Source: Brumimicrobium sp041655765
Lineage (GTDB): Bacteria; Bacteroidota; Bacteroidia; Flavobacteriales_D; Crocinitomicaceae
Assembly: GCA_041655765.1 (NCBI GenBank)
Contig: JBBAEU010000035.1
Coordinates: forward strand, 1-12,507
Direction of reading: 5' to 3'
DNA length: 12,507 nucleotides
Below are positions 1 through 6,514 of this stretch, in pieces. A model generated the notes under the pieces. It had not been told where the DNA came from. It was given only the letters and a program-made list of their open reading frames with translations, and did no database searches. The position numbers and the translations under genes are program-made. The number at the start of each line of letters is the position of its first letter. Position 1 is the stretch's first letter.

Positions 1-1
1 G

Positions 2-445
2 GTTGATTCGCGTGAGTGGAAATACAGCACAACATCTGGTTCTGGATATGTATCTTTTGGAACACCAGAAACGGGTGCTACTTACACACCATTGTTTGCA
101 ACACAAGGGACTTACTATGTAGTGTGTGAGTCTATTGTAAATGGAGTTACTGGAGTTTCAAATGAAGTTGAGATTATTGTTACTGCTGGGTCAGGACTTA
201 GCGATGAAGTAAATAATAAGATTAATGTATTTAATGTAAATCAAGAATTAATTGTTGATTTAACATTGGCTGAGAAGTCATCATATACACTTCAAGTTGT
301 TGATTTAGTAGGGAAGGTTATCACAAACGAAAATCTCACTAAAAATCAAAAATACTCCATTAATTTAGATGTACCAGCAGGTATTTATGTTTATAGGTTA
401 GTTTCTGGACAAAACATGAAATCTGGTAAGTTATTTATCAAATAA
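2..445 (+). CDS. C-terminal part of a T9SS-secreted surface protein (5' partial)
   Basis: The frame is open from the first bases of the window, so this is the last 147 residues of a longer protein; the TTG at 92 is only an internal codon. Residues about 1-60 look like the end of an Ig/PKD-type extracellular module (W-K-Y-S-T, then Y-x-P-x-F, G-T-Y-Y-V-V-C-E-S, then S-N-E-V). The last 75 or so residues resemble a type A T9SS sorting domain: a beta-rich stretch with V-V-D-L-V-G-K-V, then P-A-G-I-Y-V-Y-R-L and a final K-L-F-I-K. In this family the domain directs export through the type IX system across the outer membrane, after Sec transport, and is then cleaved off. The protein's own activity cannot be told, because the catalytic or adhesive part lies left of the window. 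A strong terminator follows 41 bp after the stop. The sorting-domain call is firm; the role is unknown. Confidence 0.85.
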   Translation, partial: VDSREWKYSTTSGSGYVSFGTPETGATYTPLFATQGTYYVVCESIVNGVTGVSNEVEIIVTAGSGLSDEVNNKINVFNVNQELIVDLTLAEKSSYTLQVVDLVGKVITNENLTKNQKYSINLDVPAGIYVYRLVSGQNMKSGKLFIK

Positions 446-486
446 GACTAGCAAGTCTTTATAATTAAAACAAATAGTTTGATTTT

Positions 487-517
487 AAAAAAGCTCATCG
501 AAAGGTGAGCTTTTTTT
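487..517. terminator. Bidirectional rho-independent terminator between converging genes
   Basis: A run of six A, a seven-pair stem (GCTCATC with GGTGAGC, one G-T pair) closed by a GAAA tetraloop, and a run of seven T. The A and T runs also pair, so the signal reads as hairpin plus U-tract on both strands. It lies just after the T9SS protein gene (+) and about 180 bp beyond the stop of secA (-), so it can end both transcripts. Confidence 0.85.
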
Positions 518-697
518 GTCATCCTTCAGAACAAATTATTTGTTCCATACAATTCACTCGGTCTGACGAAAAATGTTATTACGAGAAACATTCTCTTTTC
601 TATTTATCTCACGCCGAGTGATTTTATGAGTATCGAGAAATTCGTACCGAGGAAAGATAAGGGAGGAAAGACAAGACAGAAGAAAAATGTGCGTAAC
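518..697. other. Non-coding spacer with several inverted repeats
   Basis: No convincing gene is seen. The spacer would be the distal 3' untranslated part of the secA transcript if the hairpin at 487-517 is its terminator. It holds a 17-bp palindrome at 529-545 (8-bp arms around one central base), an 8-bp inverted pair TCACTCGG/CCGAGTGA at 554-561 and 614-621, CTCGGT (557-562) matched by ACCGAG (646-651), and a short hairpin AATGTT/AACATT around 572-592. The related half-sites suggest a folded RNA or a degraded intergenic repeat; no function can be assigned. Confidence 0.4.
529..545. repeat. 17-bp near-perfect palindrome
   Basis: GAACAAAT, one central T, then ATTTGTTC: the two 8-bp arms are exact reverse complements. 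The absence of a loop favours a protein-binding site or repeat remnant over an RNA hairpin. It sits 12 bp past the bidirectional terminator, between two convergent gene ends, where an operator would be unexpected. Confidence 0.5.
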
Positions 698-3600
698 CTA
701 TGGTTTACCGTGACATTGTTTATATTTCTTTCCACTTCCACAAGGGCAAGGGTCGTTTCTTCCAACTTTCTTCTCAGCAATCACAGGTTCTTGTTTTTGA
801 GGGGCACTTTGCTGTTGAGAATTTCTGAGTGCTTCATCATAACCTTGACTTCCTTGGAATTGTTGGTTACCGTTGCTCCCTCTACTTCCAGATTGAGCTC
901 GTGCATAGCTGTCTTTTTGTTTAGCCGCCTGATTTTGAACCGATGTGCTGTTGTTTTCTTGCATAGGAATTGTTGCCCTAACTAAGAACTCAACCGTTTC
1001 CATGTTTAGTTTATCAACCATGGTTTTAAACAATTCAAACGATTCTAATTTATATACTAAAAGAGGATCTTTTTGCTCGTATCTAGCTTGCTGAACAGAA
1101 GTACGTAAGTCATCCATTTCTCTTAGGTGCTCTTTCCATTCATTATCGATTAATCCTAAAGTAATTACTTTTTCAAATTCTTTAATAATCGATTTTCCTT
1201 TCGTGTCATAACCTTCTTGGATTGTGGTTGAAACATTGATGCCACGTTTGCCATCTGTAATCGGAACCCTTATGTGTTTATCTCTATTTTCAGGATTAAC
1301 ATAATGTTGTTTTACGTTTTCAAAGAGAAGTTCAGCAATTTTTTTGTTTTTTGCATCATATCTATCCAACGCAGCATTATAAATGTCATTGATGGTATCA
1401 ATTTGACTTTGACTAACAAATTTTTCAACATCAATAGGAGATTCAATTCCTATAACACGTAATAATTCTAATTCAAAATCATGATAATCATCCTTTCCGT
1501 TATATTTATATACAATGGCTTCGACGGTGTCATAGAACATATTTGCTATATCCAAATCTAAACGGTCACCATACAACGCATTCCTACGCTTTTTGTAGAT
1601 GGCTTTTCTTTGCGCATTCATCACATCATCATATTCCAATAAATGTTTACGAATACCAAAGTTGTTTTCTTCTACTTTCTTTTGGGCTCTTTCAATAGAT
1701 TTGGAAATCATTCCATGTTGAATAACTTCTCCTTCTTGAAGTCCCATTCTATCCATTAGTCTAGCGATTCTTTCAGAACCGAACTTTCTCATTAAATCGT
1801 CTTCAAGAGAAACAAAAAACTGAGATGAACCTGGGTCACCTTGACGACCAGCACGACCACGAAGCTGTCTGTCAACTCGTCGAGAATCATGTCTTTCAGT
1901 ACCAATAATTGCCAATCCACCTGCTTCTTTTACGCCTTCTCCAAGTTTGATGTCGGTACCACGACCAGCCATGTTGGTTGCGATTGTAACTGCTTTGGAG
2001 AGTCCAGCATTAGCAACGATTTCTGATTCTTGTTGGTGGTGTTTTGCGTTCAACACATTATGTTTGATTCCATTACGTTGAAGCATTCGACTTAATAATT
2101 CTGAAATCTCAACTGTGGTTGTACCAACAAGAACAGGTCTTCCTTGATTTACCAACTCTTCAATTTCAATAATTACGGCATTGTATTTTTCTCTTGCAGT
2201 TTTATAAACTTTATCATTTTTGTCCTCTCTGGCAATTGGTTTATTGGTAGGAATAACAACAACATCTAGTTCATAAATATCCCAAAATTCTTTTGCTTCA
2301 GTTTCGGCTGTACCAGTCATACCAGCAAGTTTATGGTACATTCTGAAATAATTTTGCAGTGAAATTGTGGCATAAGTTTGTGTTGCAGCTTCAACATCAA
2401 CGTTTTCTTTTGCTTCTATTGCTTGATGCAAACCATCAGAATAACGTCTTCCTTCCATAATACGCCCAGTGGACTCATCAACAATTTTAACCTTATTATC
2501 GATAACAACGTATTCAACTTCTTTTTCAAAAAGTGTATAAGCTTTTAGAAGTTGGTTAACACTATGAATTCTTTCAGATTTTAATGAATAATCCCGAATC
2601 AACTCGCTTTTTCTTTCTGCGAGTTCTTCAGACGGGATATTTTGTTTTTCTAATTGAGCTAATTCTGTTCCGATATCTGGCATCACATAGAAGTTTGGAT
2701 CATCTGTACCAGACATTAATTCGATACCTTTATCTGTAAGTTGAACAGTATTATTTTTTTCATCAATGGTGAAATATAATTCTTTGTCGATGAATGGCAT
2801 GTGTTTGTTTTGCTCTGCCATATAAAAATTTTCTGTTTTTTGCAGAATGGCTTTGATACCAGGTTCTGAAAGAAACTTAATCAATGCTCTATTTTTAGGA
2901 AGACCTCTATAAGCTCTGAGTAATTGTTGACCTCCTTCTTCCAATCTTCTTTTTGTTTCTTTTTTGTCTTCACCCTCAATTGGGTCATTAACAATCGCTA
3001 ATTCTTTTTTGGCATCGGCAAGAATTTTTGTGATTAACTGGCGTTGAGCATTATACACTCTTTCTACGGTTGGTCTTAATGAAACATATTCTTGTTGGTC
3101 ACCTCTTGGTGTAGGACCAGAAATAATTAATGGTGTACGAGCATCGTCAATCAAAACGGAGTCAACCTCGTCAATAATAGCGTAATGATGTTTTTTTTGT
3201 ACCAAGCTATCAATATCACTTGACATATTATCTCTTAGGTAGTCAAATCCAAATTCGTTATTTGTACCAAACGTAATATTTGCTTTATAGGCTTCTTTTC
3301 TTTCAGGAGAATTAGGCTTATGTTTGTCTATACAATCTACAGTTAATCCATGAAATTGATACAAAGGTCCCATCCATTCACTATCACGTCGTGCCAAATA
3401 GTCGTTCACCGTAACTACGTGCAAACCTTTTCCTGCCAACGCATTTAAGTAAACAGGCAAAGTAGCAACAAGGGTTTTTCCCTCTCCTGTCTGCATCTCT
3501 GCGATATTTCCTCTATGTAGAACTGCACCACCCATAATTTGAACATCATAGTGAATCATGTTCCATTCTACCAAACTTCCTGCTGCAGTCCACGAATTTT

Positions 3601-4066
3601 TCCAGATTGCTTTGTCCCCGTCGATTTTAATTCCATCAAAGGTCTTAGCCAATTTTTTATCGAAATCAGTTGCTGTAACAACAAGTTCTTTGTTTTGCGC
3701 CCAGCGTCTTGCAGTTTCCTTAACAGTAGCAAACGCATCAGGAAGGATTTCCTCTAAAATTTCTTCGATTTTTTTATCGAGATCATTTTTTAGTTTATCA
3801 ATTTGTTCAAATAAATGTTCTTTGTCTGTCACGGAAGTTTCCTCGCTTGTTGCTTTGGCTTCCATTTCTTGGATTTCATTTTCTATCTCAGTTGTACCGT
3901 CGTGAATTCTCTGCTGAAAAACCTTGGTTCTTTCTCTTAACTCATCATCTGTAATTGTTGATAACGAATCAAATATTTCATTAACCTTGTCAATAATTGG
4001 TTGATACGTTTTACGGTCTTTTACCGCTTTATCTCCTAAAATCTTTTTAAATAAGTCTCCTAACAT
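698..4066 (-). CDS. secA: Preprotein translocase ATPase SecA
   Basis: SecA is the ATP-driven motor that pushes unfolded precursor proteins through the SecYEG channel; here it would also feed T9SS cargo. With the ATG at 4066 the protein is 1,122 residues, well above the roughly 900 of E. coli SecA. Visible motifs: Walker A G-E-G-K-T at 194-198, Walker B D-E-V-D at 299-302, T-N-M-A-G-R-G-T-D-I at about 698-707, the arginine-finger motif R-Q-L-R-G-R-A-G-R-Q-G-D at about 733-744, a Q/S/N-rich linker near the C-terminus, and a terminal zinc-binding tail C-P-C-x-S-G-x6-C-H (Cys 1107, 1109, 1118, His 1119) that binds SecB or ribosomes in the family. The extra length lies mainly in insertions around residues 58-104, 123-170 and 342-427. 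A TTG eight codons upstream (4088-4090) is in frame, but it overlaps a candidate -7 promoter box and adds residues unlike SecA N-termini, so the ATG is preferred. Confidence 0.97.
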   Translation of the reverse strand: MLGDLFKKILGDKAVKDRKTYQPIIDKVNEIFDSLSTITDDELRERTKVFQQRIHDGTTEIENEIQEMEAKATSEETSVTDKEHLFEQIDKLKNDLDKKIEEILEEILPDAFATVKETARRWAQNKELVVTATDFDKKLAKTFDGIKIDGDKAIWKNSWTAAGSLVEWNMIHYDVQIMGGAVLHRGNIAEMQTGEGKTLVATLPVYLNALAGKGLHVVTVNDYLARRDSEWMGPLYQFHGLTVDCIDKHKPNSPERKEAYKANITFGTNNEFGFDYLRDNMSSDIDSLVQKKHHYAIIDEVDSVLIDDARTPLIISGPTPRGDQQEYVSLRPTVERVYNAQRQLITKILADAKKELAIVNDPIEGEDKKETKRRLEEGGQQLLRAYRGLPKNRALIKFLSEPGIKAILQKTENFYMAEQNKHMPFIDKELYFTIDEKNNTVQLTDKGIELMSGTDDPNFYVMPDIGTELAQLEKQNIPSEELAERKSELIRDYSLKSERIHSVNQLLKAYTLFEKEVEYVVIDNKVKIVDESTGRIMEGRRYSDGLHQAIEAKENVDVEAATQTYATISLQNYFRMYHKLAGMTGTAETEAKEFWDIYELDVVVIPTNKPIAREDKNDKVYKTAREKYNAVIIEIEELVNQGRPVLVGTTTVEISELLSRMLQRNGIKHNVLNAKHHQQESEIVANAGLSKAVTIATNMAGRGTDIKLGEGVKEAGGLAIIGTERHDSRRVDRQLRGRAGRQGDPGSSQFFVSLEDDLMRKFGSERIARLMDRMGLQEGEVIQHGMISKSIERAQKKVEENNFGIRKHLLEYDDVMNAQRKAIYKKRRNALYGDRLDLDIANMFYDTVEAIVYKYNGKDDYHDFELELLRVIGIESPIDVEKFVSQSQIDTINDIYNAALDRYDAKNKKIAELLFENVKQHYVNPENRDKHIRVPITDGKRGINVSTTIQEGYDTKGKSIIKEFEKVITLGLIDNEWKEHLREMDDLRTSVQQARYEQKDPLLVYKLESFELFKTMVDKLNMETVEFLVRATIPMQENNSTSVQNQAAKQKDSYARAQSGSRGSNGNQQFQGSQGYDEALRNSQQQSAPQKQEPVIAEKKVGRNDPCPCGSGKKYKQCHGKP

Positions 4067-4087
4067 CTTTTGAATTTCATTAAAGTA

Positions 4088-4095
4088 CAAAAATA
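4088..4095 (-). promoter_or_regulatory. Candidate secA -7 promoter box
   Basis: The minus strand reads TATTTTTG, an exact match to the Bacteroidota -7 box TAnnTTTG, 21 bp before the chosen secA ATG. No good -33 TTG/TTTG is seen at the right distance, and chance matches are fairly common in DNA this AT-rich. If real, the transcript would start near 4081, after the TTG alternative start. Confidence 0.35.
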
Positions 4096-4192
4096 ACTAA
4101 CTAACTGATATTATAGTGTTAATTAATGTATAAATTATGTCAGAAATCATTCCAAAATAATAATAACTGACATTTTGTCGTTATGTAAAAAT

Positions 4193-4220
4193 AAAAATGC
4201 CCTCATTTGAGAGCATTTTT
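4193..4220 (-). terminator. Terminator after the DUF2795 gene
   Basis: AAAAATGC and GCATTTTT pair over eight bases, and three more pairs (CTC/GAG) follow after one mismatch, closed by a small AT loop. On the minus strand the hairpin ends in a T-run. It lies 23 bp beyond the stop of the small acidic gene and before secA, so secA probably has its own promoter. Confidence 0.7.
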
Positions 4221-4242
4221 AAAACATTATGTTGTTAATATA

Positions 4243-4464
4243 TTAATATTCGTCTTCATTAAAGAAGAAGTCTTCTTTTGACGGATAGTCAGACCAAATG
4301 TCTTCAATACTTTCATAAATTTCTCCTTCATCTTCAATGGCTTGGAGGTTTTCAACTACCTCAAGTGGCGCGCCAGTACGAATAGCAAAGTCAATCAATT
4401 CATCTTTTGCTGCTGGCCAAGGTGCGTCCTCAAGGTATGAAGCTAATTCAAGTGTCCAATACAT
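4243..4464 (-). CDS. Small acidic DUF2795 protein
   Basis: A 73-residue protein starting M-Y-W-T-L-E-L-A-S-Y-L-E-D and ending N-E-D-E-Y. From memory it matches the short DUF2795 proteins that are strongly conserved in flavobacteria next to secA; the biochemical role is not known to me. It is very acidic, with 21 Asp/Glu against three Lys/Arg, has no signal peptide or membrane segment, and should be a small soluble cytoplasmic protein. Predicted helices cover residues about 4-13, 19-30 and 34-42, with an acidic aromatic tail (D-F-F-F-N-E-D-E-Y). It sits between secA and the cobalamin adenosyltransferase on the same strand but has its own terminator, and no clear TAnnTTTG box is seen in the 119 bp upstream. 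A guess would be a protein-binding adaptor; the sequence alone does not show this. Confidence 0.85.
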   Translation of the reverse strand: MYWTLELASYLEDAPWPAAKDELIDFAIRTGAPLEVVENLQAIEDEGEIYESIEDIWSDYPSKEDFFFNEDEY

Positions 4465-4583
4465 ATCTAGTAATTATTTAATTTAGTAATAAATCGATGC
4501 TTCTATTTTGCTAATTTATTCAAATAGAACGCGAAGATAAAATTATTTTTTTGAAAAGCAAATTTTGTACATGTAAATTTACT

Positions 4584-5147
4584 TTACTCAGAGGATTCTG
4601 TTCTAGGCTTCCATTGGATTTCCTCAATGTTTAGAGCTGTAGCAATTTTCCTAGAAAGCACAAAAAGATAGTCACTCAACCGATTTAGATACTTAATTGC
4701 TAATTTGTGTTGTTCTGAGTTGTCTTCCAAACCTACTGTCAATCTTTCAGCACGTCTGCAAACTGTTCGAGCAATATGACAATAAGACAAGATAGGTTTC
4801 CCACCTGGAAGCACAAATTTATATACCTTCGGTAAGTCTTCATCCATTTTGTCGATTGCTCGTTCTAAAAAATCAATATCTTCTTGATATAATTTAGGGA
4901 GATTCATACTTGTGCCTTCTGGCTGGGTTGCCAGCAGCGAGCCAATTGTAAAAAGTCGGTCTTGTATTTCAATTAATTCTTCAAATTGAGCTTTAGGCAT
5001 ATCATCTTGGTCGCGCAACAATCCAACCCACGAATTAAGCTCGTCAACGGTTCCATAACTGTCTATTCTTAAATCATTTTTAGAAACTCTTTTTCCTCCA
5101 ATTAATGATGTTGTGCCAGAATCTCCTCTTTTTGTATATACTTTCAT
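4584..5147 (-). CDS. Cob(I)alamin adenosyltransferase, PduO type
   Basis: This enzyme transfers the adenosyl group of ATP to cob(I)alamin (or cob(I)yrinic acid diamide) and so makes the B12 coenzyme used by methylmalonyl-CoA mutase or class II ribonucleotide reductase. The protein is 187 residues, normal for PduO-type enzymes, and forms a cytoplasmic helical-bundle trimer in the family. Signatures in order: Y-T-K-R-G-D-S-G-T-T-S-L at 4-15 (ATP loop), S-Y-G-T-V-D-E-L-N-S at 30-39, L-P-G-G at 113-116, R-T-V-C-R-R-A-E-R at 127-135, and L-N-R-L-S-D-Y-L-F-V-L-S-R at 154-166. All the usual conserved residues I know are present. The ATG at 5147 gives the conserved N-terminus directly. A promoter pair lies about 60-90 bp upstream. 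No B12 synthesis genes or riboswitch are seen nearby, so salvage is more likely than full synthesis. Confidence 0.95.
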   Translation of the reverse strand: MKVYTKRGDSGTTSLIGGKRVSKNDLRIDSYGTVDELNSWVGLLRDQDDMPKAQFEELIEIQDRLFTIGSLLATQPEGTSMNLPKLYQEDIDFLERAIDKMDEDLPKVYKFVLPGGKPILSYCHIARTVCRRAERLTVGLEDNSEQHKLAIKYLNRLSDYLFVLSRKIATALNIEEIQWKPRTESSE

Positions 5148-5208
5148 TTATATTTATTTGGATGTCATCAATATATGAAAAAAAATCATATTTCCAATGG
5201 TAGGTGCC

Positions 5209-5237
5209 CAAAATTAAAAATCATCACTTTATACAAA
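5209..5237 (-). promoter_or_regulatory. Bacteroidota-type promoter for the adenosyltransferase gene
   Basis: On the minus strand TTTG (5237-5234), a 17-bp spacer, then TAATTTTG (5216-5209). Both match the Bacteroidota consensus (TTTG, 17-23 bp, TAnnTTTG). Transcription would start near 5202, giving a leader of about 55 nt before the ATG at 5147. This is the best two-part promoter match in the window. Confidence 0.55.
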
Positions 5238-5286
5238 CTCACTTTTATGAGAAAGTTACAATGGGTTCTATACTTGTTTTAATTTC

Positions 5287-6429
5287 CTATTTTTTTAAAA
5301 CACTTCTAGAAATTACAATTTTTTGTACTTCTGATGTTCCTTCGTAAATCTGTGTGATTTTAGCATCTCTCATCAATCTTTCTACGTGATATTCTTTGAC
5401 ATATCCGTATCCTCCATGAATTTGAACAGCTTCAGTAGTTACAAATTGTGCAATTTCTGATGCGTAAAGTTTTGCCATTGCACCAGATTCATCAAAGTTC
5501 AGTCCTGAATCTTTTTCCCAAGCAGCCTTATGAACCATTAGTCGTGCCGTTTCAACTTTTGTTGCCATATCTGCAATTTTAAATGCTATGGCTTGGTGAT
5601 GTGAAATGGGTTTCCCAAATGCTTCTCTTTCTTTTGAATATGCCACTGCTAATTCTAATGCGCCAGATGCAATCCCCAATGCTTGTGAAGCAATCCCAAT
5701 TCTTCCTCCTGAAAGAACTTTCATGGCAAACTTAAATCCAAATCCGTCTTCTCCAATTCTGTTTTCTTTGGGTACTTTTACATTTGTAAATGTTAGTTGG
5801 TGCGTATCGCTCCCTCTAATTCCCATTTTGTCTTCCTTTGGACCAATTTCAAATCCGTCCCATGCTTTATCTACAATAAACGCATTGATTCCGTGATGAC
5901 CTTTTTCTTGATGCGTATGTGCAATCACAATATAATAAGAGGCCGAACTACCATTGGTAATCCAGTTTTTTGTACCGTTTAATAAATAATGGTCTCCTTT
6001 GTCTTCCGCTGTTGTTCTTTGGTGCGTTGCATCGGAACCTGCTTCGGGTTCAGAAAGACAAAAAGCACCAATTTTTTGACCAGATGCTAATGGAACTAAA
6101 TATTTTTGTTTTTGCTCTTCGGTTCCAAACTTTTCAATACCCCAGCAAACTAGCGAGTTATTAACACTCATAACCACAGAACATGAAGCGTCAACTTTCG
6201 AAATTTCTTCCATTGCTAAAGCATAAGAAATTGTGTCCATTCCACCACCTCCATATTTTGGATCAACCATCATTCCCATGAATCCTAATTCTCCAAGTTG
6301 TCTGATTTCTTCAGTTGGAAAACGTTGTTCATTGTCCCTTTCAATCACACCTTGCTTTAAAACGTTTTGTGCAAAATCCCTTGCCGCATCACGTACCGCA
6401 ATATGTTCTTCTGTTAATTTAAAATCCAT
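5287..6429 (-). CDS. Acyl-CoA dehydrogenase (short-chain/butyryl type)
   Basis: An FAD enzyme that oxidises acyl-CoA to trans-2-enoyl-CoA, passing electrons to electron-transfer flavoprotein, in fatty-acid or branched-chain amino-acid breakdown. At 380 residues it has the normal family length. The N-terminal helical domain covers about 1-120. The first family signature A-F-C-L-S-E-P-E-A-G-S-D is at 122-133 and the substrate/FAD loop W-I-T-N-G at 156-160. The C-terminal helical domain carries R-E-A-F-G-K-P-I at 268-275 and the second signature Q-I-H-G-G-Y-G-Y at 336-343. The expected catalytic base is Glu363, in I-Y-E-G-T-S-E, the position used by short- and medium-chain enzymes. Exact chain-length preference cannot be read from sequence. 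The gene is divergent from anmK across an 85-bp intergenic region holding overlapping promoter boxes. The 139-bp gap to the adenosyltransferase gene shows no clear terminator. Confidence 0.95.
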   Translation of the reverse strand: MDFKLTEEHIAVRDAARDFAQNVLKQGVIERDNEQRFPTEEIRQLGELGFMGMMVDPKYGGGGMDTISYALAMEEISKVDASCSVVMSVNNSLVCWGIEKFGTEEQKQKYLVPLASGQKIGAFCLSEPEAGSDATHQRTTAEDKGDHYLLNGTKNWITNGSSASYYIVIAHTHQEKGHHGINAFIVDKAWDGFEIGPKEDKMGIRGSDTHQLTFTNVKVPKENRIGEDGFGFKFAMKVLSGGRIGIASQALGIASGALELAVAYSKEREAFGKPISHHQAIAFKIADMATKVETARLMVHKAAWEKDSGLNFDESGAMAKLYASEIAQFVTTEAVQIHGGYGYVKEYHVERLMRDAKITQIYEGTSEVQKIVISRSVLKK

Positions 6430-6464
6430 ATTTATTTAATTATTAATTTTATAATTTGATAATC

Positions 6465-6472
6465 TATATTTG
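6465..6472 (+). promoter_or_regulatory. Candidate anmK -7 promoter box
   Basis: TATATTTG matches TAnnTTTG exactly, 42 bp before the anmK ATG at 6515. The predicted start near 6479 lies downstream of the in-frame TTG at 6470, which supports the ATG as the translation start. No clear -33 element is seen. Confidence 0.45.
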
Positions 6473-6477
6473 GGGTG

Positions 6478-6485
6478 CAAATTTA
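6478..6485 (-). promoter_or_regulatory. Candidate acyl-CoA dehydrogenase -7 promoter box
   Basis: The minus strand reads TAAATTTG, an exact TAnnTTTG match. Predicted start is near 6471, with a leader of about 42 nt to the ATG at 6429. The only TTTG upstream is 11 bp away, too close for a normal -33. The box lies in the transcribed start region of the opposing anmK promoter. Confidence 0.4.
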
Positions 6486-6493
6486 CTGTAAAT
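6481..6493. promoter_or_regulatory. 13-bp palindrome in the divergent promoter region
   Basis: ATTTAC, one T, GTAAAT: six-base arms in perfect inverted symmetry. It overlaps the minus-strand -7 box and lies just after the predicted anmK start point, so it could be an operator acting on both genes. The short AT-rich arms make chance occurrence quite possible. Confidence 0.3.
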
Positions 6494-6514
6494 ATTCAAA
6501 TTTTAAGGCTCACG

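Noticed and set aside
626..985. 119-codon plus-strand frame at the secA 3' end
   Set aside because: Mostly opposite the SecA C-terminal linker and zinc tail; the product has no recognisable domain and is Ser/Arg/Leu-rich as expected for a shadow frame.
4573..4582. 10-bp palindrome GTAAATTTAC just after the adenosyltransferase stop
   Set aside because: Short and AT-rich, with no T-run suited to a terminator; expected by chance in such sequence.
6470..6514. Upstream TTG start for anmK
   Set aside because: It overlaps the candidate -7 promoter box and adds 15 residues before the conserved AnmK N-terminus; the ATG at 6515 is preferred.
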